DNA of 64,000 nucleotides from Phenylobacterium sp. Lineage in GTDB: Bacteria > Pseudomonadota > Alphaproteobacteria > Caulobacterales > Caulobacteraceae. A model generated the notes under the pieces. That model was not told the DNA's origin. It saw nothing but the letters and a program-made list of their open reading frames with translations, and did not search any database. Position 1 is the first letter of the stretch. Every line of letters begins with the position of its first letter. The DNA lies in NCBI GenBank assembly GCA_004799545.1, contig SSMU01000005.1, positions 372,001-436,000 on the forward strand, read 5' to 3'. A program made the position numbers and the translations under genes. This document shows positions 1 to 8,291 of the stretch, piece by piece.

Positions 1-56
1 AGCGCATGGCCCGCTTCATGGCCGCCGGCTTCCTGGCGCTGAGCCGCGGGCGCTAG
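1..56 (+). CDS. C-terminal tail of a gene cut by the window edge
   Basis: An open frame runs in from the left edge and stops at TAG 54-56, giving a tail that ends in FLALSRGR. It is too short to assign to a family. The GC-rich codon use suits a real gene end, but a chance open frame of this length cannot be excluded. The next gene starts 75 bases downstream on the same strand. Confidence 0.3.
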   Translation, partial: RMARFMAAGFLALSRGR

Positions 57-131
57 GATGGCCCGCGGCCGGCCGCCGCCCATTGCAACTGCGTTCAAGC
101 GGAGCGCCTCAGTTGGGGTTATGGAATCGCC

Positions 132-2198
132 ATGACCCGCATCGACCGCCGCGCCTTCGTCGCCTCGGCCGCCGCCATCGGCGCGACCGCTGTCCTGGCC
201 AACCGCTCGGCGGCGATGTCGCCCAAGCGCTGGACCGAGCGACGCGACCTCTATCCCGAAGGCGTGGCGTCCGGCGATCCGGACGAGACCAGCGTGATCC
301 TGTGGACCCGCCGGCCCTACGACGCGCCGCGCCAGGACGCCCTGCTCGATGTGGAGGTGGCCGAGGACCCGGACTTCGCCCGCGTGGTGGCCGCCGCCCA
401 GGTGCGCGTGTCGCAGCGCTCGGACTGGACCGGCCGGGCGCTGGTGGGCGGGCTGAAGCCCCGTCACGTCTACTGGTATCGCTTCACCGACCAGGACGGC
501 TGGGGCAGCCGCGTCGGCCGCACCCTCACCGCGCCGCGGCCGGACGATCCGGCGCCGGCCCGCTTCGCCTTCGTCTCGTGCCAGAGCGTGAACGAGGGGG
601 CGCAGAACGCCTATCGCCGGATGATCTGGGAGAACCAGCGCGCGCCGGAGGGCGAGCAGCTCGGCTTCGTCCTGCACCTCGGCGACTTCATCTACGAGGT
701 GGTGGAGTATCCCGACGAGGTGGCCCACCGCTACGACCGCACGGTCTATGACATCGGCCGGGTGCCGGATGCGCGGAAGGTCCACAACTTCCACGTCCCG
801 ACCAATCTCGCCGGCTACCGGGCGGTCTACCGGGGCTACATCCGCGACCCGGACATCCAGGACGCCCGCGCCTATTTCCCCTTCGTCTGCATCGGCGACA
901 ACCACGAGTTCTCGTGGCAGGGTTGGCAGAGCACCATCACCTACGGCGGCCCGCCCGAGCCTGCCCAGGCGCTGCGCGTGGCCGCCAACCAGGCCTGGTG
1001 GGAATACATCCCCGCGCGCGTGAGGAAGTCCTCCGGCCCCGGCCTCGACGCCTTCGACGGACCGAAGGTGGAGACCACGCCGATCACCAAACTCGACGCC
1101 GACGGCCTGGGCGACGAGCCCAACAACCACGCCGCCATCGGCAGCATGACCGCCTACCGCGCCATGCGCTATGGCCGCCACGTCGACCTGATCCTCACCG
1201 ACTTCCACTCCTACACGGCGAAAGACCCGCTCACGCGGCCCGAGGCCGACGCCTTCAGCAGCCCCGACTTCCCGGACCTGTTCCCGCAGGAGGCGGCGGA
1301 GATTCTCGAGGCCGGGCGCACCTATGACGGCGGCAAGCCGCCGGAGACCATCGCCTTCGACGGCAAGACGGCGCCCAACTTCGCCAAGGACAGTCCGGCG
1401 CTCAGCGTCCTCGGACGCGTCCAGAAGGCGTGGCTGAAGGACCGGCTGGCGCGGTCGCAGGCGACCTGGAAGATCTGGGGCGCCACCAACGGCACGCTCG
1501 ATATGCGCACCGACCCGCAGAACCTGCCGCCGGGCCTGACGCGGCCCTGGCCCGGCCGGGGCTACGCGACCTTTGGCGGCGGCGATTTCAGCGCCGCCCT
1601 GACCGAACGCGCCGAGCTCTACGATCATGTGCGCGCGGCGAAGATCGACGGCTTCGTCACCGTCTCCGGCGACCGCCACAGCTTCTGGGCCGGCTACGCC
1701 GCCAAGGCCCTGCCGCCGGCCAGGTTCGACCCGGTGGGCGTCACCTTCATCTGCGGATCGATCTCCGCCCCCGGCATGGCCGAGGCGCTGGAGCACGGAC
1801 TGAAGGACCATCCGCTGCGGCCGCTGTTCGTCACGGAACGAGAGCCGGGCAGGTTCGCAACCACCGTCAACCTGACCCTCAAGCACGGGGTGAGAAGCGC
1901 GCTGGAATACGCCAGGACCGGCGACCTCGCCGCCGCCCACCGCGCCTCCAACCCCGCCAACGCGCCCCACCTGGAGTTCGTCGACATGGGCGGCCATGGC
2001 TACGCCGTGGTCACCGCCGGGCCGGAAACCATCACCACCGAGTTCGTCTGCATCCCCCGGCCGATCGCCCGCAACCTGGCGGCCGACGGCGGGCCGCTCC
2101 GCTATCGCGTTCGCCATACGGCGCAACGCTGGCGAGCCGGCGAACGACCGAGGCTGGTGCAGACCGTCGTCGAGGGCGACGTGGGTCTCGCGACCTGA
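132..2198 (+). CDS. phoD: Alkaline phosphatase D (PhoD) family protein, Tat-exported
   Basis: This 688-residue protein is a PhoD-type metallophosphoesterase expected to release phosphate from extracytoplasmic phosphomonoesters or diesters. The N-terminus has a twin-arginine signal (DRRAFVASAA) followed by an alanine-rich hydrophobic stretch, which implies Tat export of a folded metalloenzyme. Next come the PhoD N-terminal fold (VASGDPDETSVILWTRR) and the catalytic core with LGDFIYE, GDNHEFS and SGDRHSFW, which carry the usual metal-ligand Asp, Asn and His residues. The ATG at 132 puts the RR motif at residues 6-7, as expected. The terminal RPRLVQTVVEGD looks like a natural family ending. No Pho box was recognised upstream. 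Confidence 0.88.
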   Translation: MTRIDRRAFVASAAAIGATAVLANRSAAMSPKRWTERRDLYPEGVASGDPDETSVILWTRRPYDAPRQDALLDVEVAEDPDFARVVAAAQVRVSQRSDWTGRALVGGLKPRHVYWYRFTDQDGWGSRVGRTLTAPRPDDPAPARFAFVSCQSVNEGAQNAYRRMIWENQRAPEGEQLGFVLHLGDFIYEVVEYPDEVAHRYDRTVYDIGRVPDARKVHNFHVPTNLAGYRAVYRGYIRDPDIQDARAYFPFVCIGDNHEFSWQGWQSTITYGGPPEPAQALRVAANQAWWEYIPARVRKSSGPGLDAFDGPKVETTPITKLDADGLGDEPNNHAAIGSMTAYRAMRYGRHVDLILTDFHSYTAKDPLTRPEADAFSSPDFPDLFPQEAAEILEAGRTYDGGKPPETIAFDGKTAPNFAKDSPALSVLGRVQKAWLKDRLARSQATWKIWGATNGTLDMRTDPQNLPPGLTRPWPGRGYATFGGGDFSAALTERAELYDHVRAAKIDGFVTVSGDRHSFWAGYAAKALPPARFDPVGVTFICGSISAPGMAEALEHGLKDHPLRPLFVTEREPGRFATTVNLTLKHGVRSALEYARTGDLAAAHRASNPANAPHLEFVDMGGHGYAVVTAGPETITTEFVCIPRPIARNLAADGGPLRYRVRHTAQRWRAGERPRLVQTVVEGDVGLAT

Positions 2199-2295
2199 CG
2201 CCCTTGAACGCCAGATAGGCCGTCGCTGCGCCCCAGACGCCGAGATAGCCCGCGAGGAAGACGATCGGGTTTGGGGGGCGGACCGAGGGGTTCAT
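2032..2295 (-). CDS. Possible small membrane protein, antisense to the phoD end
   Basis: This 87-codon frame starts at an ATG 28 bases downstream of the P450 gene on the same strand. Its first 33 residues form a plausible membrane segment (PIVFLAGYLGVWGAATAYLAF). The remainder is arginine-rich and lies antisense to the last 167 bases of phoD, so it resembles read-through of a shadow frame. It could be a real short membrane protein that lost its native stop codon, or an artefact. No family is recognised. Confidence 0.22.
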   Translation of the reverse strand: MNPSVRPPNPIVFLAGYLGVWGAATAYLAFKGVRSRDPRRPRRRSAPASVVRRLASVAPYGERDSGAARRRPPGCGRSAGGCRRTRW

Positions 2296-2322
2296 TGCGA
2301 TGTCCGGCGTCAGGGCGCGACC

Positions 2323-3573
2323 CTAGCCCGCCTGCACGATGAGCTCGCGGTAGCGGTCGTGACGGCGCGGATCCTTCACGGGCGCCGTGGTGACCAGCGT
2401 TAGGCCTGGCCAGCGGTCGGCGATGGCCTCGATGGCGAGGCGCGCCTCGAACCTGGCGAGCGCCGCGCCCATGCAGAAGTGCGGTCCGACGCCGAAGGAG
2501 AGCGGCGGCGCGGCCATCTGGCGGCGGATGTCGAAGCGCTCGGGATCGGGGAAGGCGTCGGGATCGCGGTTGGCGGCGCCCAGGCCGACGCGGACGGTGT
2601 CGCCGGCCTTGAGGGTCTTGCCGCGCAACGCGACGTCCACCGTGCAGCGGCGGTTGGTGGAGGTCGACTGGGTCGGGTGATGGAACCGCAGGATCTCCTC
2701 GATCGCCGGGCCGACCAGCGCGCGGTCGGCGACCAGGGCGCGCCATTGGTCCGGGTGGGCGAGCAACAGGTAGAGGCCGCTGGAGATCATCCGCTCGATG
2801 GTGGTCCCCGCGGCGGTGTAGATGGTGCTGATCGCCGATGAGAGCTCCGCATCGCTCAGCGCCCCACGCTCGTCCTCGGCGGCGATCAGCGCGCTGATCA
2901 GGTCGTCCCGCGGCGCATCGCGGCGCTGGGCGATCAGGTCGCGCACGTAGCGGCCGACCCAGCGCCCCGCCTCCAGCGCCTCCGCCCACGCCTCTTCCGA
3001 GCGCTTCGGCGCCATCAGGCGGCCGGTGAGCTCGAAGGCGGCGCGGAACGCGTCGCGGTCGTCCGTCGGGATGCCGATGATCTCGCTCGCGACGATGATC
3101 GGCACATGGAAGGCGAAATCGGTGATCAGGTCGAAGCGGCCCTTGGCGCCCGCGGCGTCGAGCAGGCCGCCGATCACCTCCGCGATGCGGTCCCGCCGCG
3201 CCTCGACGCTGCGGCGCGAGAAGGCCGAAACCACCAGGGCGCGGATCCGCGTGTGGTCGGGCGCGTCCATCTGGTTGAACGATTGGGCGAGCGTGCGGCT
3301 GAGACCGCGCTCGGAGTCCGAGCCGCCGGCCTCGGCGCCGGGCTTGGCGAGCGGGTTGCCGCCGCCCCAGCCGGCCGCGGCGCTGGAGAACCGCACCGGA
3401 TCCTTCAGCACCATGGCGCAGTCGTCGTAGCGGGTCAGGTACCAGAAGCCATGGCGCGACCAGTGCACCGGGTCCTCGCGGCGCAGGCGGATCAGCGTCG
3501 CCACGGGGTCGTTCTCGAAGTCGTAGTCGTAGAGGTCGGGCGCCAGGGGGGCGTCGCCAGCAGCGAGAGTCAT
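2323..3573 (-). CDS. Cytochrome P450
   Basis: This 416-residue soluble class I bacterial P450 is expected to hydroxylate a small hydrophobic substrate using a separate ferredoxin and reductase, neither of which is in the window. The haem-binding loop FGVGPHFCMG is near residues 360-369, with Cys367 as the proximal ligand. The K-helix ExxR motif is EILR, followed by the expected PERF-type segment. The I-helix reads TAAGTTIE, so the acidic residue that normally precedes the conserved Thr is Gly. The start ATG gives a natural N-terminus. It stands alone, divergent from the SDR gene at 3787. The substrate cannot be predicted. Confidence 0.92.
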   Translation of the reverse strand: MTLAAGDAPLAPDLYDYDFENDPVATLIRLRREDPVHWSRHGFWYLTRYDDCAMVLKDPVRFSSAAAGWGGGNPLAKPGAEAGGSDSERGLSRTLAQSFNQMDAPDHTRIRALVVSAFSRRSVEARRDRIAEVIGGLLDAAGAKGRFDLITDFAFHVPIIVASEIIGIPTDDRDAFRAAFELTGRLMAPKRSEEAWAEALEAGRWVGRYVRDLIAQRRDAPRDDLISALIAAEDERGALSDAELSSAISTIYTAAGTTIERMISSGLYLLLAHPDQWRALVADRALVGPAIEEILRFHHPTQSTSTNRRCTVDVALRGKTLKAGDTVRVGLGAANRDPDAFPDPERFDIRRQMAAPPLSFGVGPHFCMGAALARFEARLAIEAIADRWPGLTLVTTAPVKDPRRHDRYRELIVQAG

Positions 3574-3786
3574 GGCCGGATCATCCTCCGCCTCGAAGGC
3601 CGCGAATGTCGGCCCAGCTTGGCGCGGAAGTAAAGCCGCCGCACGCTAGCCGCCCGCCCGGCCAGCCCTTGCGGCCTAGCCGTCCCGACGTGTCCTCGAG
3701 ACGACGCGCTGCCGCCTACCTCGTGGTGCACGCCCGCGGCCGCGCGTAAGCTGACGCGGCAAGCCGCCTGCGCGAGAGGAACTCTG

Positions 3787-4530
3787 ATGAACACCGTCCT
3801 GATCACCGGATGCTCCTCCGGCTTCGGCCTCGACACCGCGCGCTACTTCCTCGACCGCGGCTGGACGGTCATCGCCACCATGCGCACCCCGCGCGAGGAC
3901 CTGCTGCCGCCCTCGGACCGCCTGCGGATCCTGCCGCTCGATGTCACCGACGCGGGCAGCATCGCCCGCGCGGTCGCGGCCGCCGGCCCCTTCGACGTCC
4001 TGGTCAACAACGCCGGCGTCGGCCAGATGAGTCCGCTGGAAGGCGTCTCGATGGACAAGATCCGCGAGCTGTTCGAGACGAACACCCTGGGTGTGATCGC
4101 GATGACCCAGGCCGTGCTGCCGCAGTTCCGGGAGCGGGGCTCCGGCGTGATCGTCAACGTCACCTCCGGCGTGACCTTCCAGCCCCTGCCCTTGATGTCG
4201 ATCTACACGGCCAGCAAGGCCGCGGTGAACGCCTTCAGCGAGTCGGTAGCGCTGGAACTGGCGCCGCTGGGCGTGCGGGTGCGCATCGTCATCCCTGGCC
4301 GGGCGCCGGAGACCCCGTTCGGCGACAACGCGCGCGCCCGCATGGGCCTGAATATCCCGGAGCCCTACCAGGCGCTGGCGGCCCAGATGATGGGGCGCTT
4401 CCAGGCCGGCGGCGACATCACCACGTCGCGGGATGTGTCCGAAGCCGTATGGCGCGCCGCCACCGACCCCGCCTGCCCCATGCGGCTCCCGGCTGGCGCG
4501 GACGCCGTGGCGCGGGCGGCGGCCGTATAG
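3787..4530 (+). CDS. SDR family oxidoreductase
   Basis: A 247-residue classical short-chain dehydrogenase/reductase, a cytosolic NAD(P)-dependent enzyme. Visible elements are the glycine-rich cofactor loop TGCSSGFG (residues 7-14), NNAG (74-77) and a full catalytic set of Ser127, Tyr140 and Lys144 in YTASK. The cofactor loop is followed by Arg33 in TMRTP, which favours NADP. GAGAGGAACTCTG just upstream supplies a ribosome site and supports the ATG at 3787. It diverges from the P450 gene with 213 bases between them, so the two may share a promoter region. The substrate is unknown. Confidence 0.88.
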   Translation: MNTVLITGCSSGFGLDTARYFLDRGWTVIATMRTPREDLLPPSDRLRILPLDVTDAGSIARAVAAAGPFDVLVNNAGVGQMSPLEGVSMDKIRELFETNTLGVIAMTQAVLPQFRERGSGVIVNVTSGVTFQPLPLMSIYTASKAAVNAFSESVALELAPLGVRVRIVIPGRAPETPFGDNARARMGLNIPEPYQALAAQMMGRFQAGGDITTSRDVSEAVWRAATDPACPMRLPAGADAVARAAAV

Positions 4531-4795
4531 GCGCTGGCCTCAGGCCACGCCGAACTGGGTCGGCGTTGCGCCAGCAGCGGACTCACGGCGGCCGGCGTAA
4601 ACACGACATTCGAAATTCGCCGCGAAGGCCGGCTCACCGCGTGCAGCTGGATGTCTCCGATGGGTGGCTAGCGGACGCGAGGGTGTGCCGTCGCCCGTGT
4701 GTGAGCGCCTGGCCGATTTGCGCCCTCGACTCTGCGCCTTCGACCTAGGTTCGGTCCGGTGTGCTGGTGGCTCGACGTTCGTCGAGCGGCAGGCT

Positions 4796-5368
4796 TTACG
4801 CGGTCTTGGTGACGAGCGCCGCCGCGGCCTGTCCGGCCGCGAGCGCGTAGGCGGGATCACGGTGGATCAGCACCTGGGCCGCGGCGCCATCAAGGAGAAG
4901 CATTACCTGGCGAGCGCGGAGCGCGGGTTCGCTCAAGCCGGTCGCGGCGATGCGGTCTTCGAGCCAGGCTTCGAACCGCTTCTTGTGGGCGGATGCGATC
5001 TTCCTGGCGGGGTGGGCCGGCGTTCCCGCCAGCTCGGCCGCCGCCCGGATAAATCCGCATCCCTTCCATCGCGGCGTATTCATCGCCCGAGCCAGGTTCT
5101 CGAACAGGCCCAGGACCTGCGCGGGCAGATCCCCCTTGGTCTCGTCCAGCCACGCGGCCTGGCGGGCGAACGTCGGCTCGTCGCGCGCGGCGAGATAGGC
5201 CGCGATGAGGTCGTCCTTGCTGGGGAAGTGATAGTAGATGGTGCGCTTGGTGACGCTGGCCTTCGCCGCGATGGCGTCCATGCTGGAGCTGCGTATCCCC
5301 TCTCCGTAGAAGAGGGCGTCGGCCGCCTGGATGATCTGCTCGCGGGTCGAACGCGCGTCTCGGGCCAT
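4796..5368 (-). CDS. TetR/AcrR family transcriptional regulator
   Basis: A 190-residue dimeric repressor. The N-terminal helix-turn-helix covers about residues 8-55 (REQIIQAADALFYGEG, then the recognition part VTKRTIYYHFPSKDDL); the remainder is the variable ligand-binding and dimerisation domain. I place the start at 5368 (MARDARSTREQ). The frame stays open further upstream, but that stretch runs through the shared operator and into the opposite gene. The regulator is divergent from the glutathione S-transferase at 5450, and a 22-base palindrome lies in the 81-base gap. This is the usual arrangement for a repressor controlling itself and its neighbour. Confidence 0.87.
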   Translation of the reverse strand: MARDARSTREQIIQAADALFYGEGIRSSSMDAIAAKASVTKRTIYYHFPSKDDLIAAYLAARDEPTFARQAAWLDETKGDLPAQVLGLFENLARAMNTPRWKGCGFIRAAAELAGTPAHPARKIASAHKKRFEAWLEDRIAATGLSEPALRARQVMLLLDGAAAQVLIHRDPAYALAAGQAAAALVTKTA

Positions 5369-5376
5369 GGCCCTTG

Positions 5377-5398
5377 GTATACCGACTAGTGAATATAC
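5377..5398. promoter_or_regulatory. Palindromic operator between TetR and GST genes
   Basis: The 22-base site reads GTATA-N3-ACTAGT-N3-TATAC; both outer arms and the central hexamer are symmetric. It starts 9 bases from the TetR start codon and overlaps TATACT (5394-5399), a good -10 element for rightward transcription into the GST gene. Size, symmetry and position fit a TetR-family operator that blocks both promoters. Binding is inferred. Confidence 0.6.
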
Positions 5399-5449
5399 TC
5401 CATGGGCCGGTTCGCCGATGGTCCCGCCCTTTCGCAAGGGAGACGCGGG

Positions 5450-6196
5450 ATGACGATGAAGCTCTATTCCTGGGACATCAGTCCTTACGCGGCGCGGGTG
5501 CGGATGCAGATCTACGCCAAGGGTCTCACCGATATCGCCACCGACCAGACGCCGTTCTACCTGACGCAGAGGTTCTACGAAGAGCGTCCGCTCAGCCGCA
5601 TCCCGTCGCTGGAGATCGACGGCGACGCGATACCGGAGTCCGCGGTGATCGCCGAGTACCTCGAGGAGACCTATCCCGACCCTTCCTTGCTGGGCTCGAC
5701 ACCGCGCGAGAACGCCCACATCCGCACCCTGGCGCGCATCGGCGACGTCTATCTGATCAGCACTGCGTTCACGCTCGCGTCTCTGACCGGAGCCCTAGGC
5801 GCCCAGACGCCGGTCCCCACCGGCATCGAGAGCATCGTCGCGCTGCTCAGCGGCCAGCTGGCGAGCAGCATCCGGACGCTAGACCGGATGATCGGCCGCG
5901 ACGGCTTCGCCTGCCTCGGGCGCCTCACTCTGGCCGATTGCGCGCTCGTGCCGGCGCTCGCCTATGTGCAGTACATGCTGACGAACCGGGGGCTCGGCGA
6001 CCCGATCGCCGCGAACGGCAACGTGGCCGCCTACCAGGCCGCCATCCAGGGGCAGGCGCCTGCGGCGCGCGTCCTGGCCGAGTTCGACCGAGGTCGGAAG
6101 GAACGCCGCGAACAAATCAGCACCGGCGAGCTCGACAAGATGAGGGCAGCCAACCAGGCGGCAAGGGAAGCAGCGGAGCGAGCGCTGAGCCCGTGA
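5450..6196 (+). CDS. Glutathione S-transferase family protein
   Basis: A 248-residue cytosolic GST-like protein expected to conjugate or transfer glutathione to electrophiles. The N-terminal thioredoxin-like domain starts KLYSWDISPYAARVR and includes the glutathione-contacting RIPSLEIDGDAIPESAVIAEYLEE type segment; an all-helical C-terminal domain follows. There is no N-terminal cysteine, so Ser or Tyr near SPYA is the likely activating residue. The ATG at 5450 is preferred because AAGGGAGA lies 6-13 bases upstream. An in-frame ATG at 5402 falls right at the expected transcript start. The divergent TetR gene probably controls it, suggesting induction by a xenobiotic. Confidence 0.85.
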   Translation: MTMKLYSWDISPYAARVRMQIYAKGLTDIATDQTPFYLTQRFYEERPLSRIPSLEIDGDAIPESAVIAEYLEETYPDPSLLGSTPRENAHIRTLARIGDVYLISTAFTLASLTGALGAQTPVPTGIESIVALLSGQLASSIRTLDRMIGRDGFACLGRLTLADCALVPALAYVQYMLTNRGLGDPIAANGNVAAYQAAIQGQAPAARVLAEFDRGRKERREQISTGELDKMRAANQAAREAAERALSP

Positions 6197-6198
6197 CG

Positions 6199-6340
6199 TC
6201 TGCTTTGGGTCGAGAGCGGTCGTTCATTCATGGGCCCGGAGCGGACGTCTCAGAAGTCCGCTGAGTGCTGGTTCTCTGAACTCCGCTTCCGACTAGCTGA
6301 CCCTCCGAACGGCTGCTTTCGACCCATTGCGGACATCGGC
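6199..6340. repeat. Interspersed repeat with internal inverted copies
   Basis: The region between the GST gene and the integrase remnant holds related short blocks. TGCTTTGGGTCGAGAGCGG (6201-6219) matches, in inverted orientation, the block at 6312-6333 through the core TGGGTCGAAAGC. AGCGGAC (6240-6246) and GTCCGCT (6256-6262) form a further small hairpin. AGCGGTCGTTC (6215-6225) recurs exactly at 6789-6799 on the other side of the integrase remnant. No gene is apparent here. Confidence 0.55.
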
Positions 6341-6372
6341 GGGCCCATCCGAAAGCGGACCCGCCGCCTCGT

Positions 6373-6690
6373 TCAGAGCTCGATCTGCTCTGAGAGCTCA
6401 AGCGCATCGTCGACCTCGATTCCCAGGTATCTGACTGTGCTCTCGAGCTTTCTGTGGCCGAGGAGTAACTGACAGGCGCGAAGGTTACCGGTCTTTTTGT
6501 AGACGAGAGCCACCTTCGAGCGCCGCAGGCTGTGCGTCCCGTGTGCCGTCGCTTCGAGGTCGATCAGCCTCACCCACCTGTCGACCAAGCGCGTACTGTC
6601 GGGCGCCGATGTGCTCACCTTCCCTGCTGCGGCTTGGAAAAAGCCAGTCGTCCGACCGCCGACCCCGGAGCGCCATTCCAACTCGCAACC
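6373..6690 (-). pseudogene. Tyrosine recombinase/integrase remnant, frameshifted
   Basis: The C-terminal catalytic part of a phage-type integrase is readable on the reverse strand. It has HSLRR (His and second catalytic Arg), LLGHRKLESTVRYLG (the His box and nucleophilic Tyr) and the tail GIEVDDALELSEQIEL. The preceding family segment, RRSDDWLFPSR through GEHIGARQYA, is in a different frame; it must join to RLVDRWVRLIDLEA, so a frameshift lies near 6590-6600. The N-terminal half, with the arm/core-binding domain and first catalytic Arg, is missing. The gene is therefore non-functional. Repeats flank it on both sides. Confidence 0.75.
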
Positions 6691-6771
6691 TAAGCGGCGA
6701 GGGAGTGTGCTTGCCGCCTTGGCCCGCCGTCGGGAATGCTCAGAGGCAATCAGACAGCTGACCATCCGAAG

Positions 6772-6799
6772 GTCCGCTTCGAGTCACAAGCGGTCGTTC
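6772..6799. repeat. Second copy of the integrase-flanking repeat
   Basis: GTCCGCTT (6772-6779) and AAGCGGTC (6788-6795) form a near-perfect hairpin, and AGCGGTCGTTC (6789-6799) duplicates 6215-6225. This puts related sequence on both sides of the dead integrase. It may be an ordinary dispersed repeat or the trace of an insertion boundary. Confidence 0.45.
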
Positions 6800-6878
6800 G
6801 ACGGCAGTGGGCGAAAGTTCGCAACGCGTCGGGAGCCGTGCTTGGCGGCCCACCCCGATTATCTTCATCCACGCGTGA

Positions 6879-8291
6879 GTGAGTGTTGACGCCCGCCTGG
6901 CGATGACGGCACCTTGCGGGCCAGCGCCGGCGCCGCAGATCGCCGCGAAATTGGGGGGATGCCGGTTGACCGCGAGAGTGTCTGACGCCGCGCCGGCGCC
7001 GCGCGCCGCCGTCCCCGACGCCCGCGCCTGGGTGGTGCTGGGCGTCCTCTGCTTCGTCTACGTCCTCAACTTCCTCGACCGCCAGCTGCTGTCGATCCTC
7101 GCCAAGCCGATCCAGGACAGCCTGCACCTCACCGACAGCCAGCTCGGCCGCATCGGCGGGCTCTACTTCGCCCTGTTCTACTGCCTGATCTCGATCCCGG
7201 TGGGCTGGCTGGCCGACCGGTCCAACCGGACCCGGGTGCTGGCTGTCGCCTGCGCCCTGTGGAGCGCCGCCACCGTCGCCTGCGGCCTGTCGGCCAGCTA
7301 TCCGCAGCTGGTGGCGTCGCGCATGGCGGTGGGGGTCGGCGAGGCCGGCGGCGTGCCGCCCTCCTATGCGATCATCTCCGACTATTTCCCGCCGCACCGT
7401 CGCGGCACGGCGCTTGGCCTGTTCAACCTCGGCCCGCCGATCGGCCAGGCCCTGGGCGTCGCCATCGGCGCCTCGATCGCCGCCGCCTACGGCTGGCGCC
7501 CGGCCTTCATCGTGCTCGGCGCCGTGGGCATCTTCGCCGCCCTGCTGGTGGTGAGCGTGGTCCGCGAGCCCCGCCGCGGCGGGCTCGATCCGGCCGCCGC
7601 CCCGCGCGCCCCCGGCGCTGCGGCGCCGAAGGCGGGCTTCGCCGACACCGTCCGGAGCTTCGTCGCCAACCCGGCGCTGATGCTCGCCGCCCTGGGCAGC
7701 GGCGCGACCCAGATCGTCACCTACGGCGGCGGCAACTTCTCGACCCTGTTCCTGATGCGGGAGAAGGGCATGACGCTGAAGCAGGTGGCCCTCTACTACG
7801 CCATACTGGTGGCGGTCTGCATGGGCGGCGGGATCTTCGTCTCCGGCCGGGTGATCGACCGCTTCGCGCACCGGTCCAAGCCCGCCTACGCCCTGATCCC
7901 GGCCCTGTCGCTGATCGCCGCCGCGCCGCTGTTCGTGGGCTTCGTCTGGGCGCCCACCTGGCCGCTGGCGCTCGCCTTCCTGGCCGGTCCCACCTTCCTC
8001 AACTACTTCTACCTCTCGTCCTCCGTCACCCTGGTGCAGCAGGAGGTGCGGCCCGACCAGCGGGTGCTCTCCGGCGCCCTGCTGCTGCTGGTGATGAACC
8101 TGATCGGCATGGGGGTCGGCCCGACCTTCGTCGGCGCCATGAGCGACCACCTGCGGCCCGACCATCCGCACAATTCCCTGCAGCTGGCCCTGATCTGCCT
8201 GCTGCCCTTCTATGGCCTGGCCATCGTCCTCTTCCTGGTCCTCGCCCGCGTGTTGCAGCGGCAGGCCGCCAACTCGGGACCCAAGACCTGA
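6879..8291 (+). CDS. Major facilitator superfamily (MFS) transporter
   Basis: This inner-membrane secondary transporter has about 12 predicted membrane segments. The first is AWVVLGVLCFVYVLNFLDRQ, and the A-like motif GWLADRSNRTRVL sits in the loop between helices 2 and 3. DYFPPHRRGTALGLFN resembles members that move organic anions or aromatic acids. The start is uncertain: GTG 6879, ATG 6903, TTG 6966 (behind a GGGGGGA) and GTG 6978 are all in frame, and the first 33 residues look non-conserved. The stop overlaps the esterase start by one base, so the two are almost certainly cotranscribed. A role in importing or exporting an ester or its product is inferred. Confidence 0.87.
   Translation: MSVDARLAMTAPCGPAPAPQIAAKLGGCRLTARVSDAAPAPRAAVPDARAWVVLGVLCFVYVLNFLDRQLLSILAKPIQDSLHLTDSQLGRIGGLYFALFYCLISIPVGWLADRSNRTRVLAVACALWSAATVACGLSASYPQLVASRMAVGVGEAGGVPPSYAIISDYFPPHRRGTALGLFNLGPPIGQALGVAIGASIAAAYGWRPAFIVLGAVGIFAALLVVSVVREPRRGGLDPAAAPRAPGAAAPKAGFADTVRSFVANPALMLAALGSGATQIVTYGGGNFSTLFLMREKGMTLKQVALYYAILVAVCMGGGIFVSGRVIDRFAHRSKPAYALIPALSLIAAAPLFVGFVWAPTWPLALAFLAGPTFLNYFYLSSSVTLVQQEVRPDQRVLSGALLLLVMNLIGMGVGPTFVGAMSDHLRPDHPHNSLQLALICLLPFYGLAIVLFLVLARVLQRQAANSGPKT

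Noticed and set aside
7259..8290. Long in-frame upstream extension of the carboxylesterase.
   Set aside because: This part overlaps the MFS gene in another frame and is Arg/Pro-rich. The signal peptide and ATG at 8291 give the proper start.
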